A DNA stretch of 12,499 nucleotides from Lachnospiraceae bacterium UBA1778 (GTDB lineage Bacteria > Bacillota > Clostridia > Lachnospirales > Lachnospiraceae), in contig DCGM01000034.1 in NCBI GenBank assembly GCA_002315255.1, forward strand, positions 188 through 12,686, given 5' to 3'. This document shows, in pieces, positions 7,308 to 12,499 of the stretch. The notes under the pieces are model-generated. The model was not told the DNA's origin, did not search any database, and saw only the letters and a list, made by a program, of their open reading frames with translations. Within the stretch, counting starts at the first letter, position 1, and each line of letters begins with the position of its first letter. The translations under genes and the position numbers were made by a program.

Positions 7308-8594
7308 TTATGCCTCCTTTCCTTCCTGCGCTTTTTCATCTGAGACCGGTTCTTTCTTTTCCTCCTCCGGCGCATTGTCCGGAAGAGCTGCCGGTGCCGG
7401 TTCAGCCGGAACCGCGGCCTTTTCCGCGAGCGTCGGCTGTTTCTCTTTCTTCTTTAAGAGCTTCGAAATAATGTTCTTAAAGAGCATTGAGAAGCCGGCG
7501 AAGTAGATGATCAGTGCAATGATGATATCGGAGATGTAGTTATTATAACCGGCACTCGTCAGGTTCGTTCCGCCCATGTTCAGGTAGCGGATGAAGAGAC
7601 CGACAAAGATGACGCCGATCGGGTTATTGCTTGCGAGAAGCGCGACCGGGATGCCGTTGAAGCCGTAATCCGGAAGACGGCTGTAAGCCGTATCGAATTT
7701 GAATTCAATGCCCGGGTTCAGGTAATAGAGAGCGCCGCCGATCGCTGCAAGTCCGCCGGCGATCGCCATGGAAAGGATGATATTCCGCTTCTCGCTCATA
7801 CCTGCGCAGCGTGCGCCGTATTTGTTCGCGCCGCAGGCACGAAGCTCATAACCGAACGTCGTCTTCGTAAGAAGGATAAAGACGACGATTGCAAGCACGA
7901 TTGCTAAAATGATGCCGAGGTCCAGATAGGAGCCGGCGAATAATTTATTCAGACCGAGCGTCGGGGTTCCGTTAAAAGTAGACTCAGTCGTGATCAGGTA
8001 ACCGGATTTTCCGGAACCGGCGTTTACGAGCTCCGGCATTCCCTTGAACGCCCAGCTCACGATGTTCGCGGCGATCCAGTTCGTCATAATGCAGACGATA
8101 ACTTCATTGACGTTAAAGACCGCTTTAAAGAAGCCCGGGATAGCGCCCCAGATCATGCCGGCCATCATGCCGAAAAGGACTGCGACGATCCAGACGATGA
8201 CGCCTAAGAACGCGTTTCCTTCGCAGTTGATGTGCAATGCGACTGACAGGGATGCCAGCGTTCCCATCAGGAACTGGCCGGCTGCGCCGATATTGAAAAG
8301 GCCGGTCTTATAGGCGATAGCGACCGAAAGGCCTGTCATGATCAGCGGCCCCGCGTAGAAGATCATGTTTCCTAAATTGGAAACGATATAGGCGGAGGTT
8401 CCGCTGGCAAACGGACCTGCGATTAAGATGCCTAAACCATAGAACGCGTCGCCGATCGACTGTCTCTCGTTAAGGCAGGCTAAGATGATCATTGCGATAA
8501 AGCCGACCAGAATACCTGCCAGAATGCAGAGAATCGAGGAAAGGACAGACTTGAAGCCTTCTTTTTTGACTAACTGGCTAAAAAAGTTTTTCAT
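7308..8594 (-). CDS. nupP: Nucleoside ABC transporter permease 1 (NupP-like)
   Basis: This 428-residue permease is the larger of the pair. Hydrophobic segments are visible around 18-41, 52-66, 78-97, 104-120, 129-150, 166-183, 224-243, 271-291, 313-337 and 352-374. The motifs KTGLFNIGAAGQFLMG (96-111) and, in the coupling loop, TFGYELRACGANKYGARCAG (246-265) are typical of the NupP/BPD_transp_2 family. The odd part is the end. After the last membrane segment come KKKEK and a tail of roughly 45 residues (385-428), rich in Ala, Pro, Glu and Lys, which looks disordered and is presumably cytoplasmic. The ATG has AAGGAGG 7 nt upstream and follows the ATPase stop by 2 bp. Confidence 0.9.
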   Translation of the reverse strand: MKNFFSQLVKKEGFKSVLSSILCILAGILVGFIAMIILACLNERQSIGDAFYGLGILIAGPFASGTSAYIVSNLGNMIFYAGPLIMTGLSVAIAYKTGLFNIGAAGQFLMGTLASLSVALHINCEGNAFLGVIVWIVAVLFGMMAGMIWGAIPGFFKAVFNVNEVIVCIMTNWIAANIVSWAFKGMPELVNAGSGKSGYLITTESTFNGTPTLGLNKLFAGSYLDLGIILAIVLAIVVFILLTKTTFGYELRACGANKYGARCAGMSEKRNIILSMAIAGGLAAIGGALYYLNPGIEFKFDTAYSRLPDYGFNGIPVALLASNNPIGVIFVGLFIRYLNMGGTNLTSAGYNNYISDIIIALIIYFAGFSMLFKNIISKLLKKKEKQPTLAEKAAVPAEPAPAALPDNAPEEEKKEPVSDEKAQEGKEA

Positions 8595-8596
8595 GC

Positions 8597-10141
8597 TTAA
8601 TCCTCCTTCTTCTCAGTATCACGTTTCGCACCGGCCATGTAAAGACCGAGCTCCTGAACGGTCGTCTTCTTCGGGTCGAGCTCGCCGACGATTTCGCCTT
8701 CGTACATGACGAGGATCCGGTCAGACAGGGCCATAACTTCATCGAGTTCCAATGAAATCAGCAGGACTGCTGCGCCTTCGTCACGCTTTTTAACGATCCG
8801 GCTATGAATAAACTCAATCGCGCCGACGTCAAGTCCACGGGTCGGCTGGATTGCGAGAAGCACATTGTGCTGATGGTCGAGTTCACGCGCGACGACTGCT
8901 TTCTGCTGGTTGCCGCCGGACATCGAACGAGCGGTCGAATCGACACCTGCGCTCGAACGGACATCGAACTCTTCCGTCAGTTTTTCCGCATATTTGCGGA
9001 CTTCATCGAAGCGGATAAAACCATGCTTCTGGAACTGCGGCTCGAGATAACGCTTTAAGACCATGTTCTCCTGCAGCGTAAAGTCGAGGACGAGGCCATG
9101 TTTATGACGGTCCTCCGGAATATTGCTAAGTCCGTTTTCCGCGCGGAAGCGTACATTCTTATGCGTGACATCATTGCCGTCCAGAAGGATGGTGCCGCCG
9201 TCCGGTTTCTCAAGTCCGGAAATCGCGTATCCCAGCTCTGTCTGTCCGTTTCCGTCGATACCGGCGATACAGGTGATTTCGCCTGCGCGGACGTCGAAGG
9301 ATACATGGTTGACAGCGTTCTTACGGGATGTTTTGCTCTTTACGACGAGATCGCGGATCGACAGAAGCGGTTCCTTCGCCTTCGCATCGTCCTTGTCGAC
9401 GACGAATTTGACGCTGTGGCCGACCATCATCTCGGAAAGCTCTTCCTTCGACGTCGTCTTTACGTCAACCGTGCCGATATAGCGGCCCTTGCGGATGACC
9501 GAGCAACGGTCCGCAACCGCTTTGATTTCGTTCAGCTTATGGGTGATGAACAGGATTGATTTTCCTTCTGCGACCAGATTCTTCATGATCTGCATCAGTT
9601 CGTCGATTTCCTGCGGGGTAAGGACTGCCGTCGGTTCATCGAAGATCAGAATCTCATTGTTCCGGTAAAGCATCTTCAGAATTTCGGTACGCTGCTGCAT
9701 ACCGACCGTGCAGTCTTCGATCAATGCGTCCGGATCGATCGAAAGGCCATAACGCTCGCTAAGCTCCATAACCTTCTTCCGTGCCGCTCTCTTCTGCAGG
9801 AATCCGAGCTTCGTGTCTTCCTTGCCGAGGATGATGTTATCTAAGACGGTAAAGCACTCGACGAGTTTGAAATGCTGGTGCACCATTCCGATGCCCAGTG
9901 CAGTCGCGTCGTTCGGGTCTTTAATCTGGACCTTCTCGCCGTTCTTGTAGATTTCGCCCTCATCCGGATCATAAAGACCGAAAAGGATGCTCATCAATGT
10001 GGATTTTCCAGCGCCGTTCTCGCCTAACAGCGCATGGATTTCGCCTTTTTTCAGCTGGAGTGTGATGTCGTCATTCGCGCGGTTTGTGCCGAAAACCTTC
10101 GTGATATGTCGCATCTCAATAATGTACTCTGACGCACTCAT
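8597..10141 (-). CDS. nupO: Nucleoside ABC transporter ATPase (NupO-like)
   Basis: This 514-residue protein is a double nucleotide-binding subunit that powers the importer. The first half has Walker A GENGAGKST (40-48), signature region VGMQQR (146-151) and Walker B LIFDEPTA (165-172). The second half has a degenerate Walker A, GIDGNGQTE (294-302), lacking the Lys, a full signature SGGNQQK (408-414), and the altered Walker B region AIQPTRGLDVG (430-440). This asymmetry is usual in the nucleoside and ribose importer ATPases, so it is not damage. The ATG at 10141 is preferred over a TTG at 10192 because GGAAGGGG lies just before it and the ATPase fold begins soon after. The upstream TTG would fall within the hairpin arm. 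Confidence 0.93.
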   Translation of the reverse strand: MSASEYIIEMRHITKVFGTNRANDDITLQLKKGEIHALLGENGAGKSTLMSILFGLYDPDEGEIYKNGEKVQIKDPNDATALGIGMVHQHFKLVECFTVLDNIILGKEDTKLGFLQKRAARKKVMELSERYGLSIDPDALIEDCTVGMQQRTEILKMLYRNNEILIFDEPTAVLTPQEIDELMQIMKNLVAEGKSILFITHKLNEIKAVADRCSVIRKGRYIGTVDVKTTSKEELSEMMVGHSVKFVVDKDDAKAKEPLLSIRDLVVKSKTSRKNAVNHVSFDVRAGEITCIAGIDGNGQTELGYAISGLEKPDGGTILLDGNDVTHKNVRFRAENGLSNIPEDRHKHGLVLDFTLQENMVLKRYLEPQFQKHGFIRFDEVRKYAEKLTEEFDVRSSAGVDSTARSMSGGNQQKAVVARELDHQHNVLLAIQPTRGLDVGAIEFIHSRIVKKRDEGAAVLLISLELDEVMALSDRILVMYEGEIVGELDPKKTTVQELGLYMAGAKRDTEKKED

Positions 10142-10184
10142 AACTGTTGCCCCTTCCTTGTTTTTAAAAGAAAATCTCTTTTCC

Positions 10185-10226
10185 TTTTGCAAATACAGGG
10201 GCCATCCGGCCCCTGTATTTGCAAAA
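10185..10226 (-). other. Long intercistronic hairpin, lipoprotein-ATPase gap
   Basis: The arms 10185-10203 and 10208-10226 are perfectly complementary over 19 bp, with a 4-nt loop. The core is GCAAATACAGGGGCC on both strands. In the transcript it stands right after the UUCG hairpin and before the ATPase ribosome site. It is not followed by a T-run on the minus strand (AAAAGG follows), so it looks less like a terminator than like an mRNA end-protecting or processing structure, of the kind often found after binding-protein genes. Confidence 0.7.
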
Positions 10227-10250
10227 AGAAAGGACCGAAGTCCTTTCTTT
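10225..10250 (-). terminator. Attenuating terminator after lipoprotein gene
   Basis: On the minus strand this is an 11-bp stem AAAGAAAGGAC / GTCCTTTCTTT closed by a TTCG loop, which gives the very stable C(UUCG)G form, 24 nt after the lipoprotein stop. The 3' arm runs into TTTCTTTTT, so an A-tract/U-tract hairpin terminator is formed. Since importer genes follow without another obvious promoter, it probably terminates only part of the transcripts, leaving more lipoprotein mRNA than ATPase and permease mRNA. Confidence 0.7.
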
Positions 10251-10274
10251 CTGCTCTTTTACGAAAACATCCGA

Positions 10275-11375
10275 TTATTCGTACAGAACCGTCGCGTTAG
10301 CGTTGGATAAGTTCGTCCAGAATTCAGGCTTGTCGCTGTCGGTGATGTCATCATCCGGTGTGACAGAGCCGTTCTTAATCTTAGCGAACAGTTCATTGTA
10401 ATCAGCTTCCTTGAAGTTCGTGAACTTCGAGTTAGCGATCGGAAGACCGGTAGAATCATCAGCTGCGCCGAGGTTGGAAGCCTGTCCGGCAAGCTTGGAA
10501 TCCCACTGTCCTGCATAGTACTGGCCAAGGATCTTCTCAACAGAAGCTGCCAGACCCTTCATAGCAGAAGTGATGACAAGGTCGCTGAGGGTAGACTGGT
10601 CGGTATCGACGCCGATAACCTTACCGTTGTTCTCAGTAGCTGCCTGGATAACACTCTGAACCATGGAGCCGCCGCAGGAGAAGATAACTTCCGTGCCGTC
10701 AGCATACCACTTGCCCATCTGAGCCACAAGTTCCGGAGAAGCGCTGAAAGATCCGCCGAACTGGAAGCTGATCTTGATTTCAATGTTTACGCCCATTTCA
10801 GCAGCTGCATCGCGAGCGCCCTGGACATAGCCATAAGCATAACGGCAGCATGCCGGGTTGGTTCCGCCGCCACCGAAGGTTCCGCCGAGCTTGGTGTAAC
10901 CGTCTTTAACTGCAGCATAGCCTGCAAGGTAGCCGGATTCCTGCTCTTTGTAAACGATAGCGGTAACGTTCTTAAGAGCGTTGCCATTACTGTCAGATAA
11001 TGCCCAACCATCAACGAACACGAACTTGACTTCCGGGCTCTCGAGAGCGACGGTCGTCATAGCGGTTGCCTGAAGGAAACCAGGAGCGACGATAACCTTC
11101 GCACCGTTCTTGATCGCCTGACGCATTGCTGCGATACGGTCATTATCGGTAGTGTCAGCACCGTTAGCCGGCTGCTGGTAAGAATAGGAAATCTGGTTCT
11201 TTTCTGCGTAGTTCTTAACGCCTTCATAGGTACCCTGGTTGAAGCCGCCATCCATTAAACTTCCGACATCAGTAACAACAACTAAATCAGCAGTTTTAGC
11301 GCCCGTGCAGCCCGTCATGACGACGCAGGACAGGACCGTAACAACTGCAAGTACAAGTGCAAGTACTTTCTTCAT
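10275..11375 (-). CDS. nupN: BMP-family nucleoside-binding lipoprotein
   Basis: This 366-residue surface lipoprotein is the solute receptor of the importer. The N-terminus is a lipoprotein signal: MKK, a hydrophobic stretch 4-19, then VVMTGC, with C23 as the likely lipidated cysteine; Met at -3 is slightly off the usual Leu. The mature part matches the Bmp/PnrA/NupN family. It begins with a strand and the ligand loop TDVGSLMDGGFNQGTYEG (35-52), then FVFVDGW (118-124), the Gly-rich GGTFGGGGTNPA (164-175) and GVDTDQ (255-260). Two adjacent cysteines (176-177) occur where relatives usually have other residues. The ATG is preceded by GAGGAG. It is the first gene of the operon and is separated from the ATPase gene by two hairpins. 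The ligand is inferred from family and context as nucleosides, possibly both purine and pyrimidine given the downstream enzymes. Confidence 0.92.
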   Translation of the reverse strand: MKKVLALVLAVVTVLSCVVMTGCTGAKTADLVVVTDVGSLMDGGFNQGTYEGVKNYAEKNQISYSYQQPANGADTTDNDRIAAMRQAIKNGAKVIVAPGFLQATAMTTVALESPEVKFVFVDGWALSDSNGNALKNVTAIVYKEQESGYLAGYAAVKDGYTKLGGTFGGGGTNPACCRYAYGYVQGARDAAAEMGVNIEIKISFQFGGSFSASPELVAQMGKWYADGTEVIFSCGGSMVQSVIQAATENNGKVIGVDTDQSTLSDLVITSAMKGLAASVEKILGQYYAGQWDSKLAGQASNLGAADDSTGLPIANSKFTNFKEADYNELFAKIKNGSVTPDDDITDSDKPEFWTNLSNANATVLYE

Positions 11376-11408
11376 CTTAGTTCTCTCTCCTCAAAATGTT
11401 GTTATTTT

Positions 11409-11425
11409 TGCACAAAGCATGTGCA
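11409..11425 (-). promoter_or_regulatory. Palindrome at predicted transcription start
   Basis: Arms TGCACA and TGTGCA of 6 bp are separated by 5 bp. The element begins about 6 nt downstream of the predicted -10 box, thus covering roughly +1 to +17 of the transcript. It could be an operator for a nucleoside-responsive repressor or a 5' stabilising hairpin. It does not resemble the CcpA cre consensus, and I cannot assign a regulator. Confidence 0.4.
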
Positions 11426-11430
11426 GTATT

Positions 11431-11459
11431 ATCTTACCCTTTTTTTATAAAATCGTCAA
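11431..11459 (-). promoter_or_regulatory. Sigma-A-type promoter of the nucleoside operon
   Basis: On the minus strand, TTGACG (11459-11454) and TAAGAT (11436-11431) are separated by exactly 17 bp. The -35 matches consensus at 5 of 6 and the -10 at 4 of 6. The DNA just upstream of the -35 has a run of T and A (about 11474-11490) that may act as an UP element. The start of transcription would be near 11424, giving a leader of about 50 nt before the lipoprotein ATG. Confidence 0.65.
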
Positions 11460-11509
11460 TGAGGACATGGTGTTTTTATATAAAAAAATTATCCGGCTGA
11501 CGAACAGGA

Positions 11510-11543
11510 AAGGCTGCGGGACGTTCTTTCGCCCCGCAGCCTT
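11510..11543 (-). terminator. Intrinsic terminator after the GNAT-like gene
   Basis: Arms 11510-11520 and 11533-11543 (AAGGCTGCGGG and its complement) pair over 11 bp, extended inward by two more pairs across one mismatch, leaving a loop of about 6 nt. On the minus strand TTTCCTGTT follows, a modest U-tract. It lies between the GNAT-like gene and the nucleoside operon promoter and should insulate the two. Confidence 0.65.
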
Positions 11544-11550
11544 CAGATCG

Positions 11551-11577
11551 TTATTTCAGTTATTTCAGTTATTTCAG
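11551..11577. repeat. 9-bp tandem repeat, three perfect copies
   Basis: TTATTTCAG is repeated three times without gaps (11551-11559, 11560-11568, 11569-11577). On the minus strand each unit reads CTGAAATAA, which contains TGA and TAA stop codons in two different frames. It lies between the GNAT-like gene and its terminator. A slippage-generated array is the simplest reading. Confidence 0.85.
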
Positions 11578-11638
11578 TTTTTCCAGTTCGTTTACATACC
11601 GGGCGACCGCCCGGTCAATCTTCTTCAGAATTTTCTCC

Positions 11639-12499
11639 TCATTTATTGCAATTTTCGCTGATATTCTTTACATAGCAGCGGCGCCGCTTGTTTTCCACGG
11701 CGTTAAAATGCTTCCACATATTTCGGATGGCGGAGTTGTCTTCGAGGTTCAGGTTCGTATCCGCCCACTGGACATTCAGTTTCCGGTACATCTTCAGCAT
11801 ATGCGCCATCAGAATCGCCGGAACTCCGCGGTTTAAGTACTCCGGGTCAACGCCGATGAGGCCGAGGTCGATTCCGTGCGGATGCCTGATTTCCTTCAAA
11901 ACCTTCACAAGTGCCGCCGGTGTCAGATGGCCGCCCGATTTCTGGAGCGCCTTACCGATGGCCGGGAAGACGATCGCGAGACAGACTACTTTCCCCTGCT
12001 CGTCGAGAACGACCGAAACATACCGCATGTCAATGATGAGTTTAAAGTTATCAATCATCATCTTTTTCATCGCGTCCGTAAACGGAACTGTTCCATAGAT
12101 GTCCTTATAGCTTTCATCCAGAAGCTCGAAAAACTGGTCCTTATAGCGGTTCAGGAAATCGTTCGTATTCCTTGCTTCGCCGAGATGAAGCTTATAGCGC
12201 TTCATGACGAGCTCCGCCGTTTTCAGAAGCGTTTCTTCCTCTTCATCATTCGGCTGGAGCCGGCTTTCCACCCAGTCAACTTCCTTCCCGTAGCCGCATT
12301 TTTCGATCAGTCCGCCGTAGTAATCCGCATTGTACTGCTCTTCAAAGGTCGACATCTGGTCGAAGCCTTCAATGAGAAGCCCTTCACGCTCCAGATCTGA
12401 GAATCCGAGCGGGCCGACCACTTCGTCCATCCCGACCGACTTCGCCCACGCTTCGACCGCATCGAACAATGCTTTCGCGACCTCGAGGTCATTGATCGC
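11639..12499 (-). CDS. GNAT-like acetyltransferase-related protein (5' end outside)
   Basis: The frame is open to the window edge, showing 286 residues. A TTG at 12469 lies inside coding sequence and is not taken as the start. The visible N-terminal part (AWAKSVGMDEVVGPLGFSD) and the region DWVESRLQ resemble a family of long GNAT-related proteins of Bacteroidota and Bacillota, to which E. coli YghO is related. The second half has the GNAT-type strand VSVVLDEQGKVVCLAIVF, then LIGVDPEYLNRGVPAILM, an acetyl-CoA-loop-like region, and near the end TNLNLEDNSAIRNMWKHF followed by the basic RRRCYVKN. The substrate is unknown. The gene ends with TGA at 11639-11641 and has its own terminator. It seems unrelated in function to the nucleoside operon. 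The family call is moderate and the function uncertain. Confidence 0.65.
   Translation of the reverse strand, partial: AINDLEVAKALFDAVEAWAKSVGMDEVVGPLGFSDLEREGLLIEGFDQMSTFEEQYNADYYGGLIEKCGYGKEVDWVESRLQPNDEEEETLLKTAELVMKRYKLHLGEARNTNDFLNRYKDQFFELLDESYKDIYGTVPFTDAMKKMMIDNFKLIIDMRYVSVVLDEQGKVVCLAIVFPAIGKALQKSGGHLTPAALVKVLKEIRHPHGIDLGLIGVDPEYLNRGVPAILMAHMLKMYRKLNVQWADTNLNLEDNSAIRNMWKHFNAVENKRRRCYVKNISENCNK

Noticed and set aside
8597..9350. Missing Walker A lysine in the second half of the ATPase as a sign of inactivation
   Set aside because: The degenerate second site is a known trait of ribose and nucleoside importer ATPases of this type.
10142..10192. TTG start giving a 17-residue longer ATPase
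   Set aside because: It starts inside a hairpin arm and lacks a ribosome site, while the ATG at 10141 has GGAAGGGG correctly spaced.
1..12499. CRISPR arrays, tRNA or rRNA genes, transposases, phage genes
   Set aside because: I saw no regularly spaced repeats, no RNA-gene-like folds and no mobile-element genes on either strand; coding density is almost complete.

Overview
The window looks like a chromosomal segment of a Gram-positive, probably anaerobic Bacillota member (Clostridia-like). I infer this from purine-rich AGGAGG-type ribosome sites, a lipoprotein-anchored BmpA/NupN-type nucleoside ABC importer, a clostridial-style type II thymidine kinase, and a Phd/YefM plus PIN toxin-antitoxin pair. 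No genus can be named from sequence reading alone.

Layout. At the left edge, on the + strand, lie the 3' end of a Phd/YefM-type antitoxin gene and its overlapping PIN-domain toxin gene (1-608). A perfect 13-bp hairpin (670-698) separates them from a long convergent block of minus-strand genes. From about 11,460 down to 714 there are ten cistrons in one direction. In transcription order they are: BMP-family nucleoside-binding lipoprotein, ABC ATPase, permease 1, permease 2, pyrimidine-nucleoside phosphorylase, thymidine kinase, uridine kinase, deoxyribose-phosphate aldolase, purine-nucleoside phosphorylase, and a single ORF fusing phosphopentomutase to cytidine deaminase. Most junctions are tight: a 4-bp ATGA overlap, or gaps of 1, 2, 2, 3, 12 and 41 bp. 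Only two gaps are longer: 133 bp holding two strong hairpins after the lipoprotein gene, and 82 bp holding small hairpins before deoC. A sigma-A-like promoter (11431-11459) precedes the block and the 670-698 hairpin follows it, so this reads as one complete operon of about 10.7 kb. To the right, after a terminator, is the 3' part of a minus-strand GNAT-like gene that runs off the window.

How the genes work together. The lipoprotein captures nucleosides outside the membrane and the ATPase and two permeases import them. The cytidine deaminase domain turns (deoxy)cytidine into (deoxy)uridine. The two phosphorylases release bases and (deoxy)ribose-1-phosphate. The phosphopentomutase domain converts that to the 5-phosphate, and DeoC splits deoxyribose-5-phosphate into acetaldehyde and glyceraldehyde-3-phosphate. 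Thymidine kinase and uridine kinase offer the alternative fate, salvage to nucleotides. No regulatory gene lies in the window.

Most of the content belongs to well-known families. The most unusual item is the phosphopentomutase-cytidine deaminase fusion. Next come the double hairpin after the lipoprotein gene, a palindrome placed over the predicted transcription start, and a triplicated 9-bp stop-containing repeat behind the GNAT gene. I did not find evidence for a wholly new defence or mobile system.
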